From Paenibacillus hemerocallicola (GTDB lineage: Bacteria; Bacillota; Bacilli; Paenibacillales; NBRC-103111), in the NCBI RefSeq assembly GCF_006265175.1, contig NZ_VDCQ01000014.1, positions 1 through 64,000 of the forward strand: 64,000 nt of DNA, written 5' to 3'. A program made the position numbers and the translations under genes. The first letter of the stretch is position 1; every line of letters begins with the position of its first letter. The notes beneath the pieces were generated by a model. That model had not been told where the DNA came from and made no database searches. It saw only the letters and a program-made list of their open reading frames with translations. This document shows, in pieces, positions 1 to 7,884 of the stretch.

Positions 1-1
1 A

Positions 2-571
2 ATAGTTGCGCCGTACATTTCCGAAGGTCCCTGCACCGGCTACCGCGGCGCGAGACTCAGTCAGGCCACGCTCGATCCGGATGCGATCGTCATCGACCAA
101 TCGGCGGTAGGCGTGTCGACGCGTTCGAATCCCGCGACCTATACGGGCATTATAGATGACGTGCGCAAGGCGTTCGCTTCCGCGAACAAGGTCAACCAAG
201 GCTTGTTCAGCTTCAACTCCAAGGGCGCTTGCGAGAACTGCCAAGGGTTGGGCGTCGTGTATACGGACCTTGCCTTCCTCGACAGCGTGAAGCTGCCATG
301 CGAAGTATGCGGAGGCAGACGGTTCAAGGAAGAGGTGCTCGCGTACAAGCTGAACGGCAAGTCCATCGCGGAAGTGCTGGAGATGACGGTGGAGCAGGCC
401 TTGAATTTTTTTCAGCTGAAAGAGGTTGTGCGCAAGCTCCAGGCGATGAGCGACGTCGGGCTGACCTATATTACGCTCTGGAGGAAGCAAGGGCGGCCAG
501 GTGGTGTTCGAGGCACGCCTTCGCAGATCGTCGAGGCGGAGCAGTCGATCACGGGAAAATATTTGGTGTAA
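2..571 (+). pseudogene. UvrA-type excinuclease ATPase, C-terminal remnant with internal deletion
   Basis: The frame is open from base 2, so the gene begins outside the window. The text IDQSAVGVSTRSNPATYTG and the zinc-finger pattern CENCQGLG...CEVCGGRRF are typical of UvrA and its shorter resistance-type paralogues, which bind damaged DNA or drugs using ABC ATPase domains. After GLTYITL (about base 477) the expected ABC signature, Walker B and following segment (my estimate, 70-75 codons) are absent. The sequence jumps to a stretch that reads GGSKGGQVVFE only in another frame, and a missing base near 512 then restores the frame for GTPSQIVEAEQ. Without signature and Walker B it cannot hydrolyse ATP. 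I infer a pseudogene; which UvrA paralogue it was is uncertain. Confidence 0.8.
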
Positions 572-623
572 CCCTCATATTCGCTTTCGCATAACGAGGC
601 TGCCGGCACCTTCGGCAGCTTCG

Positions 624-1418
624 TTACGTTAACCATTCTATAATCGGTTTGAATGCTTGGTACTCGTCGAGAAAAATATGACGATCCCCTTGCGAAAATA
701 TGGCGGATACCGCTAGACGGAAAACAACAGCCCGTACAATCATTTCTTTGTACGTTCCATTATCCGGAAGGAGGAGAAGCTCGGAAACCTTGCTTCCCTG
801 CCAAGCGATACAATCGCAAGCCAATATGGCTTCCGCATATTCGACTGGAGCAATTGTCGGAGAGAAATCGATAATCAAAGGACCCGACACCTGGTCGAAA
901 AGAATATTTCCCGCCAAATCGCCATGGACAATCTGCACCTCGTACTCCTCTCTCAAGCTTACCCTTCTCAGTAAATGGTATATCAGCTCTTGTGACTCTT
1001 GTGGTGTCTGCGTCGGTAAATCATCGATTTGCCATGCGATACGATGCCCCCTGGACCAAGGGTTGTCCGAATGAGGGACGTCCCGAATATTTAAATGAGA
1101 CAAGTCGCGGTGAAGCATTTTGGCTGCAAGAAGTTTTTCTTTAATGTGCCCTCTTTTATCCGCGCCTTGTTCATACCGGGTACAAGCCCACCCTTTATAT
1201 ACAAAAGTACCGTCTATGCTTCGAATAGGCTTGGATATCCTGTAACCTCGGGGGTTTATACGGAACATGACATCGAGCAGCCATTCGGCGTGCCGGGTGT
1301 CGTCCACAGGTTTTAATACGGCATTACCGACACGTACTGATGTATGCTGTCCTCCCCGTAATGGCACAATATCCCCGGCAATTCGAAATGATGTTAATAT
1401 TTCTTCGGACGGTCCCAT
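624..1418 (-). CDS. APH/choline-kinase-like phosphotransferase
   Basis: A 264-aa cytosolic protein of the aminoglycoside phosphotransferase fold. The Brenner-type loop HGDLAGN (about residues 165-171) and the metal-binding DFSP (about 184-187) are visible; the usual DFG is DFS here. Such proteins transfer phosphate from ATP to small hydroxyl substrates; the substrate cannot be read from the sequence. I chose the ATG at 1418 because GGGAAGGTGA lies just upstream of it. Longer starts at 1457 and 1466 fall in a tandem duplication and have no ribosome-binding site. The gene converges on the decayed uvrA remnant and is divergent from a second APH-type kinase at 1675. Confidence 0.7.
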   Translation of the reverse strand: MGPSEEILTSFRIAGDIVPLRGGQHTSVRVGNAVLKPVDDTRHAEWLLDVMFRINPRGYRISKPIRSIDGTFVYKGWACTRYEQGADKRGHIKEKLLAAKMLHRDLSHLNIRDVPHSDNPWSRGHRIAWQIDDLPTQTPQESQELIYHLLRRVSLREEYEVQIVHGDLAGNILFDQVSGPLIIDFSPTIAPVEYAEAILACDCIAWQGSKVSELLLLPDNGTYKEMIVRAVVFRLAVSAIFSQGDRHIFLDEYQAFKPIIEWLT

Positions 1419-1449
1419 TTTGTTCACCTTCCCGACATAGTGCGATACT

Positions 1450-1545
1450 ACTTCCATGCATACCATTAAGAATCCTGCCTATCGTTCCAAAGCGCCAACT
1501 TCCATGCATACCATTAAGAATCCTACCTATCGTTCCAAAGCGCCA
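1450..1545. repeat. 48-bp perfect-period tandem duplication
   Basis: Bases 1450-1497 and 1498-1545 are the same 48-bp unit with a single G/A difference (47 of 48 identical). The duplication lies directly upstream of the phosphotransferase at 1418 and covers the region where its promoter would be. The near-identity suggests a recent event. Confidence 0.95.
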
Positions 1546-1674
1546 TGTCTATCGCCGATGCACCCTTTCAATTGAGGAATGCCGGCTTGAATTCTCCTTT
1601 AAACGTTTTCGCCCTGGCTAGTCGCCGAGCGCTTTGCTAAAATGGACCCAAACCAGGAGGGGGGCGAGACCGTG

Positions 1675-2550
1675 ATGGAAGTGACAACAGAGCTTGTACG
1701 CGGGTTAATCGACAGCCAGTTTCCGCAGTGGAGACATCTGACGGTGAGACCGGTCGAGAAAAGCGGACACGATAACCGCACTTATTTGCTGGGCGATGAC
1801 AGGACGGTTCGCCTGCCAAGTCATGAGCGTTATGCTTCGGCCGTGGAGAAGGAAATGAAGTGGCTTCCCGTTTTCAAGCCGCATCTATCGCTGCCCATAC
1901 CTGTCCCCGTCGCGAAAGGCGAGCCGACGAAGGCGTACCCGCTTCCGTGGTCCGTCAACCAGTGGCTGGAAGGCGAGACGGTCACATCTTCCAATATACG
2001 CGATAGGGACGAGTTTGCTGAAGATCTTGCAACCTTTCTGAAAGAACTTGAAGCGATCGACGCCAGCCGCGGCATACCGGCAGGTGTCCAAAATTTCCAC
2101 CGCGGAGGTGATCTCGCGGTCTATGAAGAGGATACAAGAGCCGTACTCGCCAATATTGCAGGCACGCACGACACAACCGTCCTGGCCGAAATATGGGAGC
2201 TCGCTCTCGCGACGAAATATACCGCGGCTCCGCTCTGGCTGCATGGCGATGTTGCGGTCGGAAACCTTCTTGTAAGAAACGGAAAACTGAGCGGCGTCAT
2301 AGATTTCGGGACGATGGGCGTGGGCGACCCGTCCAGCGATCTGGTAATGGCGTGGAACTTCTTCGACGACTCAAGCCGCGCCGTTTTTCTGGACCGCATG
2401 GGATTTGGAGAAGATACGATAAATCGTGCGCGCGGCTGGGCTTTGTGGAAAGCCCTGATCTGTTACGACTGGAACGAGAAAGGCTCGGAGCTGTCGGAAT
2501 GGGGGCGGCGCGTGATCGATGTCATCATGGACGAATACAAGCGAGGATGA
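1675..2550 (+). CDS. Aminoglycoside phosphotransferase family protein
   Basis: A 291-aa cytosolic kinase-fold protein. It shows the catalytic loop HGDVAVGN (about 190-197) and IDFGTMGVGDPSSD (metal-binding Asp about 210), followed by the helical C-terminus usual for APH enzymes. Family members phosphorylate aminoglycosides, macrolides or unrelated metabolites, and resistance cannot be assumed. The start at 1675 is preferred over the ATG at 1642 because AGGAGGGGGG (1655-1664) is correctly spaced for it. It is transcribed away from the phosphotransferase at 624-1418; the two are different branches of the family rather than close copies. Confidence 0.8.
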   Translation: MEVTTELVRGLIDSQFPQWRHLTVRPVEKSGHDNRTYLLGDDRTVRLPSHERYASAVEKEMKWLPVFKPHLSLPIPVPVAKGEPTKAYPLPWSVNQWLEGETVTSSNIRDRDEFAEDLATFLKELEAIDASRGIPAGVQNFHRGGDLAVYEEDTRAVLANIAGTHDTTVLAEIWELALATKYTAAPLWLHGDVAVGNLLVRNGKLSGVIDFGTMGVGDPSSDLVMAWNFFDDSSRAVFLDRMGFGEDTINRARGWALWKALICYDWNEKGSELSEWGRRVIDVIMDEYKRG

Positions 2551-2624
2551 AGAAGGGTTGGTTCTCAAGGCCCGTCCGGTATAGGCACTGAAACCGTCAC
2601 GGGGTTGTGGCACATTTTGGTATA

Positions 2625-2786
2625 ATGGTGCAGATCCGGTTCACCGACCGGGCGGCTGAACTATTGCCGGAGATGCTGCAAGCGGAGGCGAACGATCGGT
2701 TCGATCGGACCGACGATTTGGAGCCGTTCAACTGCGAGGACGATGCCGTCATTCGGGATCTGTTCTCTCGCGCCGAACCGGATTGA
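2625..2786 (+). CDS. Small ORF of unknown function, possible remnant
   Basis: A 53-codon frame beginning MVQIRFTDRAAELL and rich in acidic residues. The first residues resemble the start of HesB/IscA-like small iron-sulfur proteins, but the later part carries no GCG-type motif, so the resemblance may be chance. There is no clear ribosome-binding site, and TATAAT overlaps the start codon. It may be a non-coding stretch or a truncated gene. It fills most of the gap between the phosphotransferase and the DinB gene. Confidence 0.25.
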   Translation: MVQIRFTDRAAELLPEMLQAEANDRFDRTDDLEPFNCEDDAVIRDLFSRAEPD

Positions 2787-2894
2787 CGGGGATGGACGCA
2801 ATGAAAAACCAGCTTTGTTTCTCATTTAGCAATCCATAAGAAATCCGCTCCTCCCGGCTGGCTTATACTGGGTATAGTTGAACGGAGGAGGAAC

Positions 2895-3386
2895 ATGGCT
2901 ATGAGTCTTGTACAAGATATGGTAGAGGAACTTCGGCGCGAGGCCCAGTCTACTCGCCTTGTAATCGAGCGCGTACCCGAAGCCAGCTTGAGGTGGAGGC
3001 CGCATGTCAAGTCGATGTCGCTCGGGCAGCTTGCCCTGCATACGGCCGGATTGCCCGGAGGACTGGCCGAGCTGCTGAATGCCCCGGTACGCGAGGTGCC
3101 TACCGTGCCGCTGCCGGAGGCGGAGTCCGTTGCGGAAATTCTCTCCGTGCTCGAGGAGCAGGTAGCCGCGGCGGAGGAAATCATTCGCACTTGGGAGGAC
3201 GAGGCGCTGCGCGAGCCGTTCCGATGGACGTTGCAGGATCAAGTCATCAGCGAGACGCCGCGATTCGAGCAGGTGCGCTCGCTGCTTTTCAATCACTGGT
3301 ACCACCACCGGGGTCAGCTGACCGTTTATTTGCGGCTGCTTGACGTGCCGGTTCCGGGTATTTACGGTCCCAGCGCCGACGAGTAA
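2895..3386 (+). CDS. DinB/YfiT-family metal-dependent protein
   Basis: A 163-aa four-helix-bundle protein of the DinB superfamily, which includes bacillithiol and mycothiol S-transferases and many uncharacterised damage- or stress-associated proteins. The three-histidine metal site is visible as His49 (LALHT) and His134/His138 in NHWYHHRGQL. Length matches the family (150-170 aa). GGAGGAGG sits six bases before the ATG. The gene stands alone and is followed by its own terminator at 3407. The thiol or substrate it uses cannot be determined from the sequence. Confidence 0.85.
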   Translation: MAMSLVQDMVEELRREAQSTRLVIERVPEASLRWRPHVKSMSLGQLALHTAGLPGGLAELLNAPVREVPTVPLPEAESVAEILSVLEEQVAAAEEIIRTWEDEALREPFRWTLQDQVISETPRFEQVRSLLFNHWYHHRGQLTVYLRLLDVPVPGIYGPSADE

Positions 3387-3406
3387 ACTTTCAAATGAAA
3401 TGAAGG

Positions 3407-3433
3407 GGGAAGCCATCAGCGGCTTCCCTTTTT
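3407..3433 (+). terminator. Rho-independent terminator after the DinB gene
   Basis: Perfect 8-bp stem GGGAAGCC (3407-3414) with GGCTTCCC (3421-3428), a six-base loop, then TTTTT. It lies 20 bases after the stop codon. Confidence 0.85.
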
Positions 3434-3524
3434 GGGCAGAATTAGAGATGCATAGTCCCTCCCGCCTCCGGTGTGATAAAATCAAGGAAAACGTTCAGAC
3501 CCGAACGCGGCCGAGGAGGTATTC

Positions 3525-3846
3525 GTGATACGAAAAGGTTTGGGAAACGGCAAATCCGTCGGGCGATCGGATAGTCGGCTTCGAGCGCTGGATCCCTTCG
3601 TCTTGGAAAACGGAATCGGCAAGAAGCATTCCAAACACTATAACGCTACGAATCCGCCTGCTCGCGAATGCGGAGCAAGGAGGTCGCTTCGTCGAAATTG
3701 TCGCGAATTATCGGCAGCCGAAGGGCGGTAAGCTGGCGAAAGCCGACCTCGTGGACATTATTACCGAGTTGCTCAGAAAAGGGTCGTTCAACCAGCGCGA
3801 AAAATTCCGGCTGCTCGATTTACCCTTCGACAACAATTTGCAATGA
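3525..3846 (+). pseudogene. Unknown small gene broken by one base after its start codon
   Basis: GAGGAGGT at 3513-3520 points to a GTG start at 3525, but that frame gives only low-complexity, arginine-rich sequence. From 3529 the next frame is open to a TGA at 3844 and reads like a real protein (for example GDRIVGFERWIPSSWK, then DLVDIITELLRKGSF and FRLLDLPFDNNLQ at the end). Removing A3528 would join the GTG start to this frame and give about 106 residues. I do not recognise the family. Either the gene is disrupted or the extra base is a sequencing error. The AraC gene follows 31 bases later. Confidence 0.5.
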
Positions 3847-3877
3847 CTGGTCAAGAACCGTGAATCGGGGTACCGTT

Positions 3878-4759
3878 ATGAGAATCAAATCGATGAAACA
3901 GTATTCGCATCCGTGCGATTTTCCGTTTTGGATTCAGCGAAACCTCCACGACGTGCGGGATATGCCGGACATCCACATTCATGAGTTTGTCGAGCTGATC
4001 TATGTGGCCGAAGGCCGGGGCACGCATCTGTTCCAAGATATTTATTACGAGATTCGGGCTGGGGACATATTCATTATCAATCCGGGCGAGAGGCACGGTT
4101 ACGCGCTCAAAGAGGATCAGTATATCGGAATCGTCAATTGCCTGTTCGAGCCGGACTTCATTCCGCATTCGTTGCTGAGCGACTTGCGGATTAACGATGC
4201 CCTCGACTTCTTTTATGTCCAGCCTTTTTTGAACGGCCATTCCCGGTTTCATCACAAGCTGAATTTGCGGGGCGAGGCGGCGGACAAGACGAGGGGCATC
4301 TTGGAGGAGCTCCATCAGGAAATGGACCGTCGGCAACCGGGCTATCAGACGATGATTCAGCTGAGAATGACCGAGCTGTTCATTTTGCTGTCGCGTTATT
4401 ACAAGGATCGCAAAAATAAAACCGATAGCCGCTCGCCGCAAGAATTGCTGATCCGTCGCATATGCGGGTACGTCGAACGGCACTATAACCAGAAAATTAC
4501 GCTGTCCGACTTATCCGCGCTGTTCCATATCGGCATCCGGCAGCTGAACCGGCTGTTCAATCAATATACGGGATCGAGCGTAATCGAATACGTTCACCGG
4601 ATCCGGATGGAAAAAGCGAAGCGACTGTTAACGGATACGGACGAAAAAGTGAACGTCGTGGCCGAAATGGTCGGCTACGGGGACCCGGCCTTTTTCAATA
4701 AGCTGTTCGTGCGGGAGGCGGGATGCCCCCCGGGCAAATATAGGGAAGAAAATCGATAA
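3878..4759 (+). CDS. AraC-family transcriptional regulator, cupin sensor
   Basis: A 293-aa regulator. The N-terminal cupin is visible as MPDIHIHEFVELIYV and then GDIFIINPGERHGY, the typical sugar-sensing beta-barrel. The C-terminal 100 residues hold two helix-turn-helix motifs, the second as VVAEMVGYGDPAFFNKLFVREAG. ATG at 3878 is chosen; the next Met at 3893 is also possible, and the open frame extending upstream lacks a ribosome-binding site. It is co-oriented with the exported beta-helix protein at 4870, which starts 110 bases downstream and is its likely target. Confidence 0.9.
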   Translation: MRIKSMKQYSHPCDFPFWIQRNLHDVRDMPDIHIHEFVELIYVAEGRGTHLFQDIYYEIRAGDIFIINPGERHGYALKEDQYIGIVNCLFEPDFIPHSLLSDLRINDALDFFYVQPFLNGHSRFHHKLNLRGEAADKTRGILEELHQEMDRRQPGYQTMIQLRMTELFILLSRYYKDRKNKTDSRSPQELLIRRICGYVERHYNQKITLSDLSALFHIGIRQLNRLFNQYTGSSVIEYVHRIRMEKAKRLLTDTDEKVNVVAEMVGYGDPAFFNKLFVREAGCPPGKYREENR

Positions 4760-4832
4760 TTTGACCTCATCGCCGAGAAGGAAGTCCAGATTGCCGATGG
4801 AACGAGGTTGGCGGCCTCCTATAATATGAGTG

Positions 4833-4847
4833 TTGAAAGCGCACTCA
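4833..4847 (+). promoter_or_regulatory. CcpA cre-like site upstream of the beta-helix gene
   Basis: TTGAAAGCGCACTCA fits the cre consensus WTGNAANCGNWNNCW at every position. It lies eight bases after a TATAAT (4820-4825) and 22 bases before the ATG at 4870, a position where CcpA would repress. The inferred role is glucose repression of a polysaccharide-related exported protein. Confidence 0.55.
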
Positions 4848-4869
4848 TTTCAAAAAAGGAGCTGTTGAA

Positions 4870-6531
4870 ATGGAACGGGACATGAAGATGAGCAGAAGAA
4901 AGCTATTAACCGCTGCGGGCACTGCAGCCGTTGCGGGGATTTTGATGAGTAAAGGCGTCGGCTTGGCGAGTCAGGGAAGCGGTGTGGTCCATAACGTTTA
5001 TGGAAACCCGCCAAACAGCTGCAACGGCGAGGAATACGGCTACGTTCACGTAAAGGAATTTGGCGCCGTCGGCGATGGGATAACCGATGACTCGCAAGCG
5101 TTTCGCGATGCATTGGCCCATGCTTGCAACAATCATCTGACTTTACTGACGGATTCGGGAAAAACGTACATTGTCGATAATCTCGTCGTAGAGGGGAAAA
5201 CGGACTTCAGACTCGTATTCAGGGGAATCTTGAAAAGACCCGATAACTTGCCGGCAACCAGCACTCAAACGAGAACGCTGCAATTCAACAATTGCTCCCA
5301 ATTTGTCATAGACGAAATCCATTTTGACGGCAATCATATCAACAACCATTGCGTCGTCGGCGGGACGGTTTACAATACCGTGTATTTGCAAGAGTATAGA
5401 CACTGCTTGTATTTGAACAACTGCTCAAATGCCAGATTCGGCAAAATTTACGGAAAAAATCCGTCCGGAGACGTCATTTACATCAATGGAGCGAACACGT
5501 ACAACCTGGATTTCGACTTTGTCGAAGGGATCTCGGTCGATACGGACGGGGTCACGCCCATTGCGCTGGGCCGAAACACGGTATCCATATGCGAAGGGAA
5601 ACAGATTACGTTCAATATCGTCAAATCGTTGGGAGTCGGTCATGTTACAATGCCCGGAGGGTTCGACATCGAGCCGAACTGGGGGGAACAAGCTTCGGAT
5701 ATATTTGTCAACTATCTCTATGTCGTGTCGAGCTCCATGAGCGCTTTGGGGATTACGACCAAATACGGGGAAGGAGGCAATATTAAAAATATCGAAATCG
5801 GAACGGTTTATATCGAAAACGATGTCGTTGCAGCGAAGAGATTGCTTGTCATTACAGGATGCACGAATGTACACTTGAATCGGGTTTATATCAAAGGTAC
5901 GGTCGAATCTTATGCGGTACATATCGGGATAGCGGGGAACGCTCAACCGGTTTATAATTTGAAATTGGACTCTCTTGAAATCGATACTTGCAGATACGGC
6001 ATTATGGCCGACCATTTGAACGGGGGTTATGCGAATATTATCGTGAATCGCGCCTCGGAAAATTTGCTCAGACTGTACAACGTTTCGAATTTCGATTTTG
6101 ATGTGAGAGGCAGCTTCAATCCGTCAACCGCTTATCCGAATACGCCGGTCAAAAACTTTTGCATTTATCTGTATATGGCCGGCACCAACTATTTGGACAA
6201 TTGTACATTCAGCGGCGATCTTGCCAAAACCAGAGTTGGCACCGTTGCGGAAAGAGGCATTACAACGAACGCCTCGAACGGAGTCGCCCAAATCACGAAC
6301 TGTGTATTTGCCAGCCTGAATATGGACGGATGGGACGAGGCTACGAAGTTTGTAGGACAGTTGCAACATACGAGAAAATTGGAATTCACGCGTTCGAACA
6401 ATTCGGGAAATACCGGAATGAGACCGACGGCCAATCTCAGACAAGGTATCTCCTATTACGATACAACTTTAAACAAACCGGTATGGTGGAACGGCGCGAA
6501 CTGGATCGATGCTGCGGGGGCAATCGTTTAA
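4870..6531 (+). CDS. Tat-exported pectate-lyase-3-like right-handed beta-helix protein
   Basis: A 553-aa exported protein. The N-terminus MSRRKLLTAAG followed by a hydrophobic stretch is a twin-arginine signal. HVKEFGAVGDGITDD is the hallmark opening of the pectate-lyase superfamily-3/GH28-type beta-helix, and the body has the repeated NN/NC-x-F-x-I spacing of parallel coils. The last about 35 residues (GISYYDTTLNKPVWWNG) resemble the small trimer-forming tail seen on phage and exported beta-helix proteins. AAGGAG is nine bases before the ATG. Enzymatic activity (lyase or hydrolase) cannot be assigned. It lies downstream of AraC and a cre-like site. Confidence 0.8.
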   Translation: MERDMKMSRRKLLTAAGTAAVAGILMSKGVGLASQGSGVVHNVYGNPPNSCNGEEYGYVHVKEFGAVGDGITDDSQAFRDALAHACNNHLTLLTDSGKTYIVDNLVVEGKTDFRLVFRGILKRPDNLPATSTQTRTLQFNNCSQFVIDEIHFDGNHINNHCVVGGTVYNTVYLQEYRHCLYLNNCSNARFGKIYGKNPSGDVIYINGANTYNLDFDFVEGISVDTDGVTPIALGRNTVSICEGKQITFNIVKSLGVGHVTMPGGFDIEPNWGEQASDIFVNYLYVVSSSMSALGITTKYGEGGNIKNIEIGTVYIENDVVAAKRLLVITGCTNVHLNRVYIKGTVESYAVHIGIAGNAQPVYNLKLDSLEIDTCRYGIMADHLNGGYANIIVNRASENLLRLYNVSNFDFDVRGSFNPSTAYPNTPVKNFCIYLYMAGTNYLDNCTFSGDLAKTRVGTVAERGITTNASNGVAQITNCVFASLNMDGWDEATKFVGQLQHTRKLEFTRSNNSGNTGMRPTANLRQGISYYDTTLNKPVWWNGANWIDAAGAIV

Positions 6532-6567
6532 CCGTCGCGCCGGCCTTCAATAACTGGCGCGGGGTGA

Positions 6568-6932
6568 ATGATGGGCAGACTGGACGGGATGTTATCGATC
6601 TTGCGGCTGCTGAAAGCAAACGAAAAAATGACGGCCGAGACTATGGCGGAAATATTGGAGATCAGCGTCCGAACCGTGTATCGGTACATCGATCTCCTGA
6701 ACGTAAGCGGTGTTCCGATTATAGCCGAATCCGGTCATGGAGGCGGTTTTCAGCTTCCCGCTACATTTTCGAGCGTTCCGCTATTTTTGACACCACGGAA
6801 CTGAAAGCGATGAGGCCACAGCGCTCTATGCCCCATCTGTTGCTATCCTTCGGCAAGCAGATCGATGTGGCGGAGCCGGTCATGCTCAGAAGAGCGATAG
6901 CCGAACTTGCCCTGGAACTTGCCCAATATTAG
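6568..6932 (+). pseudogene. YafY/WYL-type HTH regulator, frameshifted N-terminal remnant
   Basis: The first 65 codons read as a standard HTH_11 domain (MLSILRLLKANEKMTAETMAE, SVRTVYRYIDLLNVSGVPI, GGGFQL). The frame then ends early at 6804, while the adjoining frame continues with IFDTTELKAM and then ...AIAELALELAQY to a stop at 6932. The WYL ligand-binding domain that normally makes up the remaining two thirds of the protein is missing. This is a frameshifted and truncated regulator, and the partner GyrI-like gene that often accompanies it follows at 7017. Confidence 0.75.
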
Positions 6933-6943
6933 GATACATCCAC

Positions 6944-6974
6944 ACTTCCCTGACAGGCTTACTGTCAGGGAAGT
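6944..6974. terminator. 13-bp perfect hairpin between YafY remnant and GyrI-like gene
   Basis: ACTTCCCTGACAG (6944-6956) pairs perfectly with CTGTCAGGGAAGT (6962-6974) across a five-base loop. The following TTGTTG is only weakly T-rich. It may act as a terminator for the YafY remnant or as an operator just upstream of a TATGAT (6980-6985). Confidence 0.5.
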
Positions 6975-7016
6975 TGTTGTATGATGGCGGTAAACGCGAC
7001 AAAGAGGTGGTAACGA

Positions 7017-7484
7017 ATGAATCCAATCGCCAAACTCGACCTGAGCAAGTCTGACAAAACGTATTATTCGGCGGCGCGCACGCCTGCGCTAGTGCGGCTC
7101 GATCCACTGCCGTATCTGTTCATCGTCGATAGGGGAGCGCCGGACAGCCTTATGTTTGCGAATGCGACAGAGGCCCTTTATACGGTAGCTTATGGGGTCA
7201 AAGGGATTTGCATAAAGGAAAACCGCGATTTTACGGTACCCAAACTGGAAGGACTCTGGTCGGTTGAATCCGGGAAACATGCGCTTGAAGTTCCGCGCGA
7301 AGAGTGGCACTGGAAGCTGCTGATTCGTATGCCGGATTTCGTTAGCCGAGACATCGTCGATGACGCGCGCGCGAGCAACGCGAAAAGGGACATTCCCGGG
7401 CGAAAGATGTCTCCTTCGTTGATTGTTGCTTACGTTTTTTTCCATTACACTTGGGAACGAAGGGAGGTGCAGCCGATCGTTTGA
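7017..7484 (+). pseudogene. GyrI-like small-molecule-binding protein, C-terminally degraded
   Basis: The first about 115 residues match the GyrI-like/YdeP family that often accompanies YafY or MerR regulators: PLPYLFIVDRGAPD, YTVAYGVKG, then VESGKHALEVPREEWHWKLLIRMPDFV. Family members run to about 200-220 aa with a conserved GRxHHEIYLSDPRR-type ending. Here residues 125-155 collapse to a short unrelated-looking tail, so the second half of the barrel is missing. AGAGGTGGT precedes the ATG. I infer a non-functional or heavily shortened protein. It converges on an AraC remnant, with the two stop codons adjacent. Confidence 0.6.
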
Positions 7485-7625
7485 TCAAGGCTCCGGAACG
7501 CAACTATCGGCTTGATGCCTGCTTCGGTACTCTGCGGGCGTCATTCCCATTTTCTGCTGAAAATGGGAGTAGAACCGATAGGTCGAGGCGCAGCCGACTT
7601 CCTCGGCGATTTGTTCAATAGGAGC
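7485..7625 (-). pseudogene. AraC regulator, last 45 codons only
   Basis: On the minus strand the text PIEQIAEEVGCASTYRFYSH and KMGMTPAEYRSR is the second helix-turn-helix of an AraC regulator with its end. Similarity stops at base 7625, where a plus-strand solute-binding-protein remnant begins. The rest of the regulator is absent. Confidence 0.75.
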
Positions 7626-7865
7626 ATGGAAGATGTTCGGTCCGATCAGATGAATGGAACCGCTTTCAAGAGGCTGCGCAAAAACTGGCAAGCGCTGTTT
7701 TACAACAAGATGGGGCCCGTATCGGTCAAAGGCATCTATGAACACCGGATCGTCGGCGTGTAAAATGGCTTGGCCGAACAAGCCATGCTCGGTACGCTGG
7801 ACCTGAATACGGCATTGCGGCAAGCGGAGGAAACCTCGATGATCCGATTGGACGAATGGAAACGA
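7626..7865 (+). pseudogene. Extracellular solute-binding protein, C-terminal remnant
   Basis: Reading plus from 7626 gives GTAFKRLRKNWQALFYNK, then an in-frame TAA at 7761, and on the other side MLGTLDLNTALRQAEE, a typical ending of family-1 sugar-binding lipoproteins (compare VNTALRNAEETINKAIEEEL in the intact protein at 20781). Only the final 80 codons survive and they hold a nonsense codon. The frame then runs into the start of the sialidase gene. Confidence 0.6.
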
Positions 7866-7884
7866 TAAGGAGCGTGCATGAGGA

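Noticed and set aside
1642-1674. Longer start for the phosphotransferase at ATG 1642
   Set aside because: The Shine-Dalgarno sequence lies inside this extension and fits the ATG at 1675.
624-2550. Two APH-type kinases read as aminoglycoside resistance genes
   Set aside because: The fold is clear but the family covers many metabolites; no motif assigns a drug and the genes are ordinary in codon use.
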